DNA from: Pseudomonadota bacterium
GTDB taxonomy: Bacteria > Pseudomonadota > Gammaproteobacteria > Burkholderiales > Burkholderiaceae_C
DNA: 64,000 nt
Reading direction: 5' to 3'
Assembly (NCBI GenBank): GCA_018241225.1
Contig: JAFEEG010000007.1
Span: 124,001-188,000, forward strand
Both the position numbers and the translations under genes were made by a program. The notes under the pieces are model-generated. The model did no database searches, was not told the origin of the DNA, and worked only from the letters and a program-made list of their open reading frames with translations. This document shows, piece after piece, positions 8,145-18,454 of the stretch; position 1 is the first letter of the stretch; each line of letters starts with the position of its first letter.

Positions 8145-9428
8145 ATGGCCTCTGTTCTCCTTGTTTTCTCCAGTGAAGCCGATGCAGCAGGTGCATCGGA
8201 AACCTTGCGCGCACTACTCGCCGACACGGAGTTCGCCAACCCGGGCGAAACACCTTGCCGCAGCATGGTGCGCAAGGTGGCGGCCGACGCACCGCAACAG
8301 GTCCTGCTGTGCGCCACGCATGTCGGGCAGGAGGCTGCGCTGCTCGATGCGCTCAAGGGTTGGCAGGGTGTGCCGCCTTGTGCCCTGAGCCTGCTTTGCG
8401 AAGCTGCACCGCAAGATCCCCAGCGATGGGTGGAGCGCGGAGTGCACGCCTGGGCCGCGTTGGGCGAGCTCGATGCCCAGCGGCTGGCTCTCTTGCTGCG
8501 CGAGGCGCAGGGCCGCTGGCAGCGCGAAGCCGACCTGCGCGCCGACATGGACGCCTTGCGCACGCGACTGGACGAGCGCAAGTGGATCGATCGCGCCAAG
8601 GGGCTGCTCATGTCGGCGCGAGGCATCGCCGAAGACGAGGCTTTCGTGATGCTGCGAGGTGCCGCAATGCATGCCAACTTGCGGCTGGGCGAGGTTTCGC
8701 GCTCGCTGCTGGAGGCCGCGCAGTGGGCCGAGTCGATCAATCGCGCGGGTCAGTTGCGCATGTTGTCGCAGCGGCTGGCGCGCCTGGCTGCGCAGGAGGT
8801 GGCTGGCATCGATGTGCAGCGTGGGCGCGTGCTGCGCAAGGAGTCGATGCAGCGCGTGCAGCAGAACCTGGAGCACCTGGACGGCCTGGTGCTGGACACC
8901 CGTGCCGCGCACAGCCTGGTTCAGGTGCGCCGTGCCTGGGAGCCGTTGAGCGTGGCGCTGGACGAGCGCGCGGCCGTGGGCGCACTGACTGAACTCGACG
9001 AGCGAGCCGAAACCTTGCTGGGCGCCGCCGAAGCCCTCACCGGCGCGTTGGAAGCCACCGGCTCCCGCAATGCGCTGCACATCGTCAACATCTGTGGCCG
9101 TCAGCGCATGCGTGCCCAGCGGCTGGCCAAGGACGCGCTGCTGGCTTCGCTGCTTGGCACCGAAGCGCCGCGAGCGCGCCTCATGCCGACCATGGACGAG
9201 TTCGAGGCCGCGCTGGTCGACCTGGAGCAGACGCCCCTGAGCTCGGCCGAGATCCGCAGCACGATCGCACAGGCGCGCGACGAGTGGCTCCTGTTGGTGG
9301 GTGGCGTGCGAAATGCCGGCAAGGCCGATGGCCGTATAGCGCTGGTGCGTGCCAGCGAGGCGCTGCTGGTGCGCTTCGACCAGCTCACTGCGGCCTACGA
9401 GCGCAGCCTGCAGGTGATCATGTCCTGA
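8145..9428 (+). CDS. ANTAR-domain RNA-binding regulator with two NarX P-box-like sensor motifs
   Basis: The 427-aa soluble protein reads: receiver-like region (about 1-130, MASVLLVFSSEAD), ANTAR domain (about 135-195, with IDRAKGLLMSARG and AFVMLRGAAMHANLRL), then a helical region with two PilJ/NarX-type motifs, NRAGQLRMLSQR at 199-210 and VNICGRQRMRAQR at 314-326. ANTAR domains bind paired or single hexaloop hairpins and cause antitermination; the NarX P-box, which these motifs resemble (G-x-L-R-M-x-S-x-R), binds nitrate. I infer a one-component, nitrate-responsive antiterminator of the divergent operon, a counterpart of Klebsiella NasR (NIT-ANTAR) with reversed domain order. The receiver-like region lacks an evident phospho-aspartate triad. 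ATG 8145 fits the receiver-like N-terminus. Confidence 0.85.
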   Translation: MASVLLVFSSEADAAGASETLRALLADTEFANPGETPCRSMVRKVAADAPQQVLLCATHVGQEAALLDALKGWQGVPPCALSLLCEAAPQDPQRWVERGVHAWAALGELDAQRLALLLREAQGRWQREADLRADMDALRTRLDERKWIDRAKGLLMSARGIAEDEAFVMLRGAAMHANLRLGEVSRSLLEAAQWAESINRAGQLRMLSQRLARLAAQEVAGIDVQRGRVLRKESMQRVQQNLEHLDGLVLDTRAAHSLVQVRRAWEPLSVALDERAAVGALTELDERAETLLGAAEALTGALEATGSRNALHIVNICGRQRMRAQRLAKDALLASLLGTEAPRARLMPTMDEFEAALVDLEQTPLSSAEIRSTIAQARDEWLLLVGGVRNAGKADGRIALVRASEALLVRFDQLTAAYERSLQVIMS

Positions 9429-9494
9429 CGCGGCGCGGGCGGCTTCCTGCTCGCCCCGAATGTCCTTTGGCCAGCCTGCGGGGCGGGGCGCGCC

Positions 9495-9500
9495 TAAACT
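9495..9500 (+). promoter_or_regulatory. -10 element, probable leaderless tsaD promoter
   Basis: TAAACT ends exactly 6 nt before ATG 9507 and the intervening bases (tcccgg) hold no Shine-Dalgarno sequence, so transcription should start at or next to the start codon. No convincing -35 is seen in the very GC-rich upstream DNA. Confidence 0.45.
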
Positions 9501-9506
9501 TCCCGG

Positions 9507-10547
9507 ATGCTCGTTCTGGGAATCGAATCCTCCTGCGATGAAACCGGCGTGGCGCTGGTCGACGTACAAGGTGCCGCCGTGCCGCGCCTGCTCAGCCACG
9601 CCTTGCACAGTCAGATCGCCATGCACCAGGCCTATGGCGGCGTGGTGCCTGAACTGGCCAGCCGCGACCACATCCGCCGCGTGCTGCCCCTGGCGCAATC
9701 GGTGCTGGCCGAAAGCGGTCACGATCTCGGCGAGGTGGACGTGGTGGCCTATACGCGCGGCCCTGGCCTGGCCGGTGCGCTGCTGGTGGGGGCGGGCGTG
9801 GCCTGTGCCCTGGGCGCGGCGCTGGAGCGGCCCGTGCTGGGCGTGCACCACCTCGAAGGGCACCTGCTCTCGCCATTCCTGAGCGCCGATCCGCCCGAGT
9901 TCCCCTTTGTGGCGCTGCTGGTGTCGGGTGGCCACACGCAGCTCATGGAAGTCGATGGTGTCGGGCACTACAAGGTGCTGGGCGAGACCATCGACGACGC
10001 GGCGGGCGAGGCCTTCGACAAGAGCGCCAAGCTGCTGGGACTACCCTATCCGGGCGGCCCGTGGCTGGCCAAGCTGTCGGAGAGCGGAAGCGAGACCGCC
10101 TTCAAGCTGCCCCGTCCGCTGCTGCACAGCGGCGACCTGGATTTCTCGTTTGCCGGATTGAAGACCGCCGTACTGACCCAGGTGCGCAAGCTGGGCGACG
10201 AACTGGAAGCGAACAAGAGCGACCTGGCCGCGTCCACGCAGGCCGCCATCGTCGAAGTGCTGTTGAAGAAATCGCTGGCGGCACTCGACCGGACGGGCCT
10301 CAAGCGCCTGGTGGTGGCCGGCGGAGTGGGCGCCAACAAACGGCTGCGCGAGCAGTTGAATGCCGCTTGCGCCAAGCGGGGGGTGCGCGTGCACTACCCC
10401 GAGCTGCACCTGTGCACCGACAACGGCGCCATGATCGCTATGGCCGGCGCCATGCGGGTGCAGGCCGGGCTCGAACAGCCCCAGTCGCGCTACGCGTTCG
10501 ACGTCAAGCCGCGATGGCCATTGGACGCACTGCCGGTCGCGGCATAG
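9507..10547 (+). CDS. tsaD: tRNA N6-adenosine threonylcarbamoyltransferase
   Basis: The 346-aa protein is the universal TsaD/Kae1 ASKHA-fold enzyme that, with TsaB and TsaE, transfers the threonylcarbamoyl group to A37 of ANN-decoding tRNAs (t6A). Visible marks: the N-terminal [16 protein letters not shown], the metal-binding HxxxH within HHLEGH (His115 and His119), the SGGHTQL segment, GEAFDK and the C-terminal CTDNGAMIA. Length is normal. The start follows a -10-like TAAACT by 6 nt without a ribosome-binding site, suggesting leaderless translation. Its last 44 nt overlap the convergent hydrolase gene. The partner gene tsaE lies at the far end of the window (62319). Confidence 0.97.
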   Translation: MLVLGIESSCDETGVALVDVQGAAVPRLLSHALHSQIAMHQAYGGVVPELASRDHIRRVLPLAQSVLAESGHDLGEVDVVAYTRGPGLAGALLVGAGVACALGAALERPVLGVHHLEGHLLSPFLSADPPEFPFVALLVSGGHTQLMEVDGVGHYKVLGETIDDAAGEAFDKSAKLLGLPYPGGPWLAKLSESGSETAFKLPRPLLHSGDLDFSFAGLKTAVLTQVRKLGDELEANKSDLAASTQAAIVEVLLKKSLAALDRTGLKRLVVAGGVGANKRLREQLNAACAKRGVRVHYPELHLCTDNGAMIAMAGAMRVQAGLEQPQSRYAFDVKPRWPLDALPVAA

Positions 10548-11232
10548 CCTGGCCCAGTGAGGGCACGGGCAGAACGTCCAGCACCTTCTTCCAGAGCTTG
10601 GACCATTGGGGCCAGTCGTGGCCGCCTTCGGTGGTGAAGACGCGGTCCGAGGGCAGGGCGTCGGCCAGCAGCTTGTGGTTGGACGCAAAGCGGTCGGTCA
10701 GGCCAAAGCCGAGGTAGAGCGGGGGCAGATCCTTCTGCTTCGCATGCTTGGCATCGGCGTACTGTTGCAGCCAGGGCCAGAGCTTGCGGTCCACTTCCTC
10801 GTCGGGCAGCGGGCCGGTGGGCGCCTTCCAGGTGCGCAGGCCGCCGGCCTTGTGGATCTCGGCGCCCAGCGGGCGTCGGCCCAGGTAGGGTGCGAGGGCG
10901 ACGATGCCATCGACGAAGCCGGGGCGGGCCAGTTCATGGATCAGGGCGCCAAAGCCGCCGATCGAGATCCCAACCAGCCAGATCTTCTTGTAACCACTCG
11001 AGCGCTGCGGCTTGAGCACGTCGTTGTCCAGCCGCTCCACGAAGGTCTGGTCGTAATAGTAGGAAACGTCGGCATGCACCAGGAGCACGTCGGCGGCCAG
11101 GTCACGCTCGCGCACGGCACTGACAAAACCTTCCCGTTCGAATTCCTCCGGGTGGAGGAAAGCTCCGGGCAAGAACACCATCAGTGTGTCTGACTGTGTA
11201 CTTTGGTTTGCAGGCATCAGTTGCGTATCCAT
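10504..11232 (-). CDS. Alpha/beta-hydrolase-type esterase
   Basis: The 242-aa protein shows an alpha/beta-hydrolase layout: [16 protein letters not shown] near the N-terminus, the nucleophile elbow GISIGG (Gly-x-Ser-x-Gly) near residue 90, and a late His in [11 protein letters not shown] that fits the catalytic histidine. There is no signal peptide, so it is cytoplasmic. ATG 11232 was chosen over an in-frame ATG 18 nt upstream because AAGGAAG sits 5 nt ahead. Its 3' end runs 44 nt into tsaD on the opposite strand, so converging transcription could interfere. Substrate unknown; it resembles putative esterases rather than lipases. Confidence 0.75.
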   Translation of the reverse strand: MDTQLMPANQSTQSDTLMVFLPGAFLHPEEFEREGFVSAVRERDLAADVLLVHADVSYYYDQTFVERLDNDVLKPQRSSGYKKIWLVGISIGGFGALIHELARPGFVDGIVALAPYLGRRPLGAEIHKAGGLRTWKAPTGPLPDEEVDRKLWPWLQQYADAKHAKQKDLPPLYLGFGLTDRFASNHKLLADALPSDRVFTTEGGHDWPQWSKLWKKVLDVLPVPSLGQAMPRPAVRPMAIAA

Positions 11233-11410
11233 TGGCTTCCTTAGCGTCAAGCTCTCGAACTGTTACGAGGCTATTCCGTGTTGAAAACTTCACCGAACTG
11301 CGGTCAAAGAGCATGTTGCATCGGGATATATGCCACATGTCTTTCGGATTATTGTGAATCCGTCACAAAATGGAACGGCAACTAAAGGTTACATACGACG
11401 GATTTCCGCA

Positions 11411-11440
11411 ACAAAGAAAAAGCCCGCCAGAGGCGGGCTT
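11411..11440 (-). terminator. Intrinsic terminator of the Hsp20 gene
   Basis: On the minus strand AAGCCCGCC (11440-11432), a 3-nt loop and GGCGGGCTT (11428-11420) form a 9-bp stem followed by a T-rich run (TTTTTCTTTG). It lies 60 nt downstream of the Hsp20 stop codon. The remaining ~180 nt towards the hydrolase gene are AT-richer than the surroundings and probably hold its promoter, but no clear -35/-10 pair is claimed. Confidence 0.85.
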
Positions 11441-11499
11441 CGTCGTTTAACCCCGCATAAACGCGGGGTTTGCGGGGATTTGCCGGAGGCGGCCCCGGC

Positions 11500-11877
11500 T
11501 CAGTTGATGGTCAGTTGCGCGACGTTGCTGACCGGAACTTTTTTTGCCAGCTTGAGGGTCAGCACGCCGTTTTCCAGCTTGGCTTCGCTGGCCGAGGCAT
11601 CCACTTCCAGGGGCAGTTCGTAGGCGGCCTTGAACTGGCGCTTGGCTTCGGCCTTGCTTTCGATGCGGACCACGGCGCCTTCGATACCGATGCTCAGGTC
11701 TTCACGCGACAGGCCGGGCACGTCCAGCGACAGCGTCCAGCTCTTTTCGTCCTGTTCGAACTGCAGGCCGCGCTGTGCGGGAGCGGCGGCAAACGCGTCG
11801 TTGAAGAAGCGCTCGAAGCTGCGGTCAAAGGCGCGGGGCGAGTAGCTGCGGGCGCGGACGGTGGGGGCGAAAAACAT
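11500..11877 (-). CDS. Small heat-shock protein, Hsp20 family
   Basis: The 125-aa protein has a short N-terminus rich in Arg and Phe (MFFAPTVRARSYSPRAFDRS) and an alpha-crystallin domain from about residue 38: WTLSLDVPGLSREDLSI, and the conserved ENGVLTLKLAKK close to the end. Small heat-shock proteins hold unfolding proteins in an ATP-independent way in the cytoplasm. There is no clear C-terminal IxI motif; the end reads VAQLTIN. ATG 11877 is preceded by GAAGGAG at good spacing. It stands alone with its own terminator; no heat-shock promoter or ROSE-type leader was recognised. Confidence 0.9.
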   Translation of the reverse strand: MFFAPTVRARSYSPRAFDRSFERFFNDAFAAAPAQRGLQFEQDEKSWTLSLDVPGLSREDLSIGIEGAVVRIESKAEAKRQFKAAYELPLEVDASASEAKLENGVLTLKLAKKVPVSNVAQLTIN

Positions 11878-11998
11878 GAGGTACTCCTTCGGGTGACTTG
11901 CACATGGGGACAAGGGTGTGTCCCTTACACTGCGCGGCCTTTCAACCATGAGTGCCGCATGACTCCAAGCTGGGCGCGGCGCAGAGAGTTTCAAGACT

Positions 11999-13291
11999 GT
12001 GATTCCCAAAGTATTTCGGCGCCGCCAGGCCTTGAAAATGGGTGCGGCGACGCTATTTGCGAACGCCCTGGCCATCGGGTCCGGCCCCGCCCGCGCGCAG
12101 ACCGCAGCGCCCATTCGCCTGGCCATGGTGGAAAGTCTCAGCGGCCCCTTTGCCAATGCTGGCGAAGCCGTCTATCGCAACCTGTTGTGGGCGGTCGAGC
12201 GGGTCAACCAGCGCGGCGGCGTCAAGCTGCCCGGCGGCGCGCGCATGCTGCAGCTGGACCGCTACGACAGCAAGGGCCTGAACGAAGAGGCGCTGTCGGC
12301 CCTGCGCTCGGCCATCGACGACGGCTCGGGCATCGTGCTGCAAGGCAATTCGTCGGCCATGGCGGCCGCCATTCTCGATGCGGTCGAGAAGAACAACGAG
12401 CGTGATCCCTCGCGGCGCGCGCTCTTCCTGAACTACTCGGCGGTGGACCCGGTGCTCACCAACGAGCGCTGCAGCTTCTGGCATTTCCGCTTCGACGCGC
12501 ATGCCGACATGCGGGTCACGGCGCTGATGCAGGTGATCGCGGACGACAAGTCGGTGCAGAAGGCCTACCTGATCGGGCAGGACTACAGCTTCGGCCAGGC
12601 GGTGCTGAAGGAGTCGCGCCGGCAGCTGGGCGTCTTGCGCCCCGACGTGCAGATCGTGGGCGACGAGCTGCACCCCATGGGTCGCGTCAAGGACTTCGCG
12701 CCCTACGCCACCAAGATCATGGCCAGCGGGGCCCAGGCGGTCATCACCGGCAACTGGGGCAACGACTTGACCCTGCTGGTGAAGGCCGCGCGCGAGGCCG
12801 GCTACCAAGGCAAGTTCTATACCTTCTACGGCAACGCGCTGGGTGCGCCGGCGGCCATCGGCGACGCCGGCATCGGCCGCGTGGTGGCGGTCGCGGACTG
12901 GCTGCCCAACGTGCAGACGCCCGAGTCCGAAGCCTTCTACAAGTCCTTCCGCGCACGCTTTCCCAAGCCTGCGGACGATTACGTCCACATGCGCATGCAA
13001 CTGCTGATCGAAGCGCTGGCCCAGTCCATCGAGAAGGCCGGCAGCACTGACACGGTGGCGGTCGCCCGCGCGATGGAAACGGCGGACGTCACCCTGGCCG
13101 GCCAGCGCGGACGCATGCGCGCGAGCGACCACCAGTTCCAGCAGTCGCTGGTGGTCGGCCAGATGGAAAAGCAAGGTACGCCGGGGGTGAAGTTCGACGT
13201 CGAAGGCTCGGGCTATGGTTTCCGGGTGATCAAGACCATTGCTGCCGAACGCGCCGAAATGCCCACCACCTGCCGCATGCAGCGGCCCTGA
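11999..13291 (+). CDS. Branched-chain amino-acid-type ABC transporter substrate-binding protein (stand-alone)
   Basis: The 430-aa periplasmic type-I binding protein (LivJ/LivK-like, Peripla_BP_6) has a leader with RRRQALKMGAATLF followed by a hydrophobic core and a PARAQ cleavage region, which looks like a Tat signal. That leader is only complete with the GTG start at 11999; ATG 12038 would remove the arginines. Mature sequence starts PIRLAMVESLSGPFANAGE, typical of the family. No permease or ATPase gene is adjacent; the nearest set is at 44293-49016. It is followed after 26 nt by an aminotransferase gene. Ligand unknown; amino acids, amides or aromatic acids are all possible. Confidence 0.85.
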   Translation: MIPKVFRRRQALKMGAATLFANALAIGSGPARAQTAAPIRLAMVESLSGPFANAGEAVYRNLLWAVERVNQRGGVKLPGGARMLQLDRYDSKGLNEEALSALRSAIDDGSGIVLQGNSSAMAAAILDAVEKNNERDPSRRALFLNYSAVDPVLTNERCSFWHFRFDAHADMRVTALMQVIADDKSVQKAYLIGQDYSFGQAVLKESRRQLGVLRPDVQIVGDELHPMGRVKDFAPYATKIMASGAQAVITGNWGNDLTLLVKAAREAGYQGKFYTFYGNALGAPAAIGDAGIGRVVAVADWLPNVQTPESEAFYKSFRARFPKPADDYVHMRMQLLIEALAQSIEKAGSTDTVAVARAMETADVTLAGQRGRMRASDHQFQQSLVVGQMEKQGTPGVKFDVEGSGYGFRVIKTIAAERAEMPTTCRMQRP

Positions 13292-13317
13292 CGCTTCTTT
13301 TTTCCTGAAGAACACGC

Positions 13318-14484
13318 ATGAGACAAGCCATCGAGAATCTCGAAGCCTCCCGCATTCGCGAGGTGGCCAATGCGGGCCTGGGCCGCGACAACGTGCTGGC
13401 ATTCTGGTTCGGCGAAAGCGACGAAGTCACGCCTGACTTCATCCGCCAGGCTGCCATCGATTCGCTGCAAAAGGGCGAGACCTTCTACGCGCACAACCTC
13501 GGCCTGCCCGAGTTGCGCGAAGCCGTGGCCACCTACATGAGCCGGCTGCATCCGCGCATCGAAGCGGGCCGCATCGCCATCACCTCGGGTGGCGTGAGCG
13601 CGCTGATGCTGGCGGTGCAGGCGCTGGTGGACCCGGGCGACGAGGTGGTGGCCGTCACGCCGGTGTGGCCCAACCTCACCGCGCAGCCGGCCATCATGGG
13701 TGCCAAGGTGCGCTGCGTGCCGCTGGTGGCCCGGCAGGGCGAATGGGTGCTCGACCTTGACGCCGTGCGCGCGGCCGTTACCTCGCGCACCAGGCTGCTG
13801 ATCGTCAATGCCCCGAACAACCCGACCGGCTGGACGCTCTCGCGCGCCGAGCAGGAGGCGCTGCTGGCGCACTGCCGCGAAACGGGCACCTGGATCCTGG
13901 CCGACGAGGTGTACGAGCGCCTGTACTACGAGCCCACGCCCAACGGCTGCGCGCCCAGCTTCCTCGATATTTCGGTGCCGGAAGATCGCCTGGTGGTGGT
14001 GCACAGCTTCAGCAAGAGCTTCCTCATGACCGGCTGGCGCCTGGGCTGGCTGGTGCTGCCGCCCTCGCTGGTGGACGCCATGGGCAAGATCATCGAGTTC
14101 AACACCTCCTGCGCCAGCGTGTTCACGCAACGCGCCGGCGTGGTGGCGCTGCAGCGCACTGACGATGTGACGCCGCGCGTCGTGGCGCACCTCAAGCAAT
14201 GCCGCGACACCCTGGTGCCCCTGCTGGCCCAGGTGCCGGGCGTGAGCGTGGCGCCGGCGCGCGGGGGCATGTATGCCTTCTTCCAGTTGCAGGGGTTCGA
14301 CGATTCGCTGGCCCTGGCCAAGCGGCTGGTGCTCGAAGCCGGCATCGGGCTGGCGCCGGGCGCCGCCTTCGGTGCCGAGGGCGAGGGCTGGCTGCGCTGG
14401 TGCTTCGCCTCGCGCGACCTGGGCCGCCTGGAAGAAGGGGTGCGGCGCCTGCGGTCCTGGCTGGCAAGTCAATCCGGGCGGTAG
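13318..14484 (+). CDS. Pyridoxal-phosphate-dependent aminotransferase, class I/II
   Basis: The 388-aa fold-type I aminotransferase has NAPNNPTGWTLS near residue 165, DEVYERLYYE near 195 and the PLP Schiff-base lysine K233 in HSFSKSFLMTGWRLG. The N-terminus (ENLEASRIREVANAG) and whole length match AspC-like enzymes that move amino groups between amino acids and 2-oxo acids in the cytoplasm. Specific substrate cannot be read from sequence. It lies directly downstream of the lone binding-protein gene (26 nt), hinting that the pair handles an imported amino compound; this is inference from adjacency. Confidence 0.9.
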   Translation: MRQAIENLEASRIREVANAGLGRDNVLAFWFGESDEVTPDFIRQAAIDSLQKGETFYAHNLGLPELREAVATYMSRLHPRIEAGRIAITSGGVSALMLAVQALVDPGDEVVAVTPVWPNLTAQPAIMGAKVRCVPLVARQGEWVLDLDAVRAAVTSRTRLLIVNAPNNPTGWTLSRAEQEALLAHCRETGTWILADEVYERLYYEPTPNGCAPSFLDISVPEDRLVVVHSFSKSFLMTGWRLGWLVLPPSLVDAMGKIIEFNTSCASVFTQRAGVVALQRTDDVTPRVVAHLKQCRDTLVPLLAQVPGVSVAPARGGMYAFFQLQGFDDSLALAKRLVLEAGIGLAPGAAFGAEGEGWLRWCFASRDLGRLEEGVRRLRSWLASQSGR

Positions 14485-14514
14485 GGCCTGCCCGGGGCGT
14501 TTGGCGCGCCGGGG

Positions 14515-14520
14515 TATAAT
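14515..14520 (+). promoter_or_regulatory. -10 box of the rpsO promoter
   Basis: A perfect TATAAT occurs 90 nt before rpsO in an otherwise very GC-rich stretch. A matching -35 is not evident at 17 nt (GGGGCG region), so strength is uncertain. The resulting ~83-nt leader contains GGGC/GCCC pairing around the TTCCA loop, where S15 autoregulation could act by analogy with E. coli. Confidence 0.5.
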
Positions 14521-14609
14521 CCCAGGGTTTTGCATCTCGCAAAGCGCACGACAGGGGCAGTTCCAGCCCTTGCCGCAAGTCAAACATCTCGGAACAAAGG
14601 AATCAAACA

Positions 14610-14876
14610 ATGATCGCAGCCTCCGTCAAGGCCGAAGTCGTCAAGGACAACGCCCGCGCCGCCAACGATACCGGCAGCCCGGAAGTGCAAGTTGCACTGC
14701 TGACCGCCCGCATCAACGAGCTCACCCCCCACTTCAAGCAGCACGCCAAGGACCACCACGGCCGTCGCGGTCTGCTGCGCATGGTGAGCCGCCGCCGCAA
14801 GCTGCTGGACTACCTCAAGTCCAAGGACGCCGACCGCTACACCGCGCTGATCGCCAAGCTGGGCCTGCGCAAGTAA
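14610..14876 (+). CDS. rpsO: 30S ribosomal protein S15
   Basis: The 88-aa protein matches S15 throughout: [20 protein letters not shown], the HxxDHH-type loop ([14 protein letters not shown]) and [13 protein letters not shown], ending [12 protein letters not shown]. It binds 16S rRNA at the h20-h22 junction early in 30S assembly. Normal length; ATG 14610 is preceded by AAAGGAA. A strong intrinsic terminator follows, then the pnp leader, so rpsO and pnp have the usual bacterial adjacency with partial read-through expected. Confidence 0.98.
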   Translation: MIAASVKAEVVKDNARAANDTGSPEVQVALLTARINELTPHFKQHAKDHHGRRGLLRMVSRRRKLLDYLKSKDADRYTALIAKLGLRK

Positions 14877-14891
14877 GCGTCGCCAAATGCG

Positions 14892-14930
14892 AAAAACGCC
14901 TGAGTTAGCCTGCTAGCTCAGGCGTTTTTT
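14892..14930 (+). terminator. Intrinsic terminator between rpsO and pnp
   Basis: AAAACGCCTGAG and CTCAGGCGTTTT form a 12-bp stem around a 12-nt loop and end in a T run. In E. coli the rpsO terminator is partly read through into pnp; the same is likely here. Confidence 0.93.
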
Positions 14931-14934
14931 CACT

Positions 14935-15027
14935 TCGGAGCCGCCAACAGAGCGAAGCTGTGTCATTCCAATGAAGTCCCGACGGGGGTTTCGCTGGAAT
15001 GGCATCGTGTTCTGAAAAGCGCTCCGA
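14935..15027 (+). promoter_or_regulatory. pnp: Structured pnp leader
   Basis: Two nested stems are visible: TCGGAGC (14935-14941) with GCTCCGA (15021-15027), and inside it CATTCCA (14964-14970) with TGGAATG (14995-15001), with further CCC/GGG pairing at the tip. The structure ends 46 nt before the pnp start. In E. coli a long leader stem is cut by RNase III and then used by PNPase to destabilise its own mRNA; a similar role here is inferred from position. Confidence 0.5.
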
Positions 15028-15073
15028 GCCAACGCGGATCCTCATGGGGCCGCTATCAAAACAGGAGCAAAAC

Positions 15074-17350
<2,277 letters not shown>

Positions 17351-17443
17351 TGAACGCACTGCCGGCTTGCCTTCGGGTGGGCCGGCAGTATTGCCATCTG
17401 CCTTTCCCCAACTGCAACGAAGCTGTCAGTCCAGAGAATCGCC

Positions 17444-18442
17444 ATGAAAGCCATCGAGATCGAGTCCTATGGTGCGCCCGAGATGCTGCGCGAGGCCGAG
17501 CGTCCCGCGCCGGTCGCCGGTGCCGGTGAACTGTTGATCCGGGTCGCCGCCAGCGGCGTGAACCGGCCCGACGTTCTGCAGCGCAAGGGCCACTACCCGG
17601 TGCCGCCGGGTGCCTCCGACCTGCCGGGCCTGGAAGTGGCTGGCGAGATCGTGTCGGGCGACGAGGCGGCGCTGCGCGAAGCCGGCTTCAAGGTCGGCGA
17701 CCGCGTGTGCGCACTGGTGGCGGGCGGCGGGTATGCGCAGCTGTGCGTGGCGCCCGTGGCGCAATGCCTGCCGGTGCCCAAGGGCTGGAGCGATGTCGAG
17801 GCGGCTTCGCTGCCCGAGACCTTCTTCACCGTGTGGAGCAACGTCTTCGACCGCGGCCGCCTGCAAAAGGGCGAGACGCTGCTCATCCAGGGCGGCACCA
17901 GCGGAATCGGCGTCACGGCCATCCAGCTGGGCAAGGCCCTGGGCGCCACGGTGATCGCCACGGCCGGCAGCGACGAGAAGTGCGATGCATGCCGCAAGCT
18001 AGGCGCCGACCATGCGATCAACTACAAGACCTCGGACTTCGTCGAGGAGGTCAAGCGCCTGACCGACGGCAAGGGCGTGGACGTGATCCTGGACATGGTG
18101 GCCGGCGACTACGCGGCGCGCGAGGTCGACTGCCTGGCCGACGATGGCCGGCTGGTGATCATCGCGGTGCAGGGTGGCGTCAAGAGCGCCTTCAATGCAG
18201 GCCAGGTGCTGCGCCGGCGCCTGACCATCACTGGATCGACCCTGCGTCCGCGTCCGGTGGCATTCAAGGGTGCCATTGCCAAGTCGCTGCGCGAGACGGT
18301 GTGGCCCCTGCTCGAAAGCGGTGCGGTACGCCCGGTGATCTACAGCACCTTTGCGGCAGGCGGTACGCCCACCGGCGCAAGCCAGGCGCACAGCCTGATG
18401 GAATCGAACCAGCACATCGGCAAGATCGTGCTGACCTGGTAA
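17444..18442 (+). CDS. NAD(P)H quinone oxidoreductase, PIG3-like zinc-independent MDR
   Basis: The 332-aa medium-chain dehydrogenase/reductase has an N-terminal MKAIEIESYGAPEMLREAE, the GroES-like part without catalytic zinc ligands, and the nucleotide-binding LIQGGTSGIGVTAIQLGK near residue 150. It most resembles quinone oxidoreductases of the PIG3/QOR type that reduce quinones with NADPH. It sits between pnp and tpiA with 12 nt to tpiA, so the two are probably co-transcribed. A GC-rich stem without a T run (ACTGCCGGC/GCCGGCAGT, about 17358-17389) separates it from pnp. Exact quinone substrate unknown. Confidence 0.85.
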   Translation: MKAIEIESYGAPEMLREAERPAPVAGAGELLIRVAASGVNRPDVLQRKGHYPVPPGASDLPGLEVAGEIVSGDEAALREAGFKVGDRVCALVAGGGYAQLCVAPVAQCLPVPKGWSDVEAASLPETFFTVWSNVFDRGRLQKGETLLIQGGTSGIGVTAIQLGKALGATVIATAGSDEKCDACRKLGADHAINYKTSDFVEEVKRLTDGKGVDVILDMVAGDYAAREVDCLADDGRLVIIAVQGGVKSAFNAGQVLRRRLTITGSTLRPRPVAFKGAIAKSLRETVWPLLESGAVRPVIYSTFAAGGTPTGASQAHSLMESNQHIGKIVLTW

Positions 18443-18454
18443 GAGAAACGAGAA

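Noticed and set aside
17358..17389. GC-rich stem after pnp as an intrinsic terminator
   Set aside because: Stem is good (ACTGCCGGC/GCCGGCAGT) but no T run follows; may be Rho-linked or an RNA-stability element.
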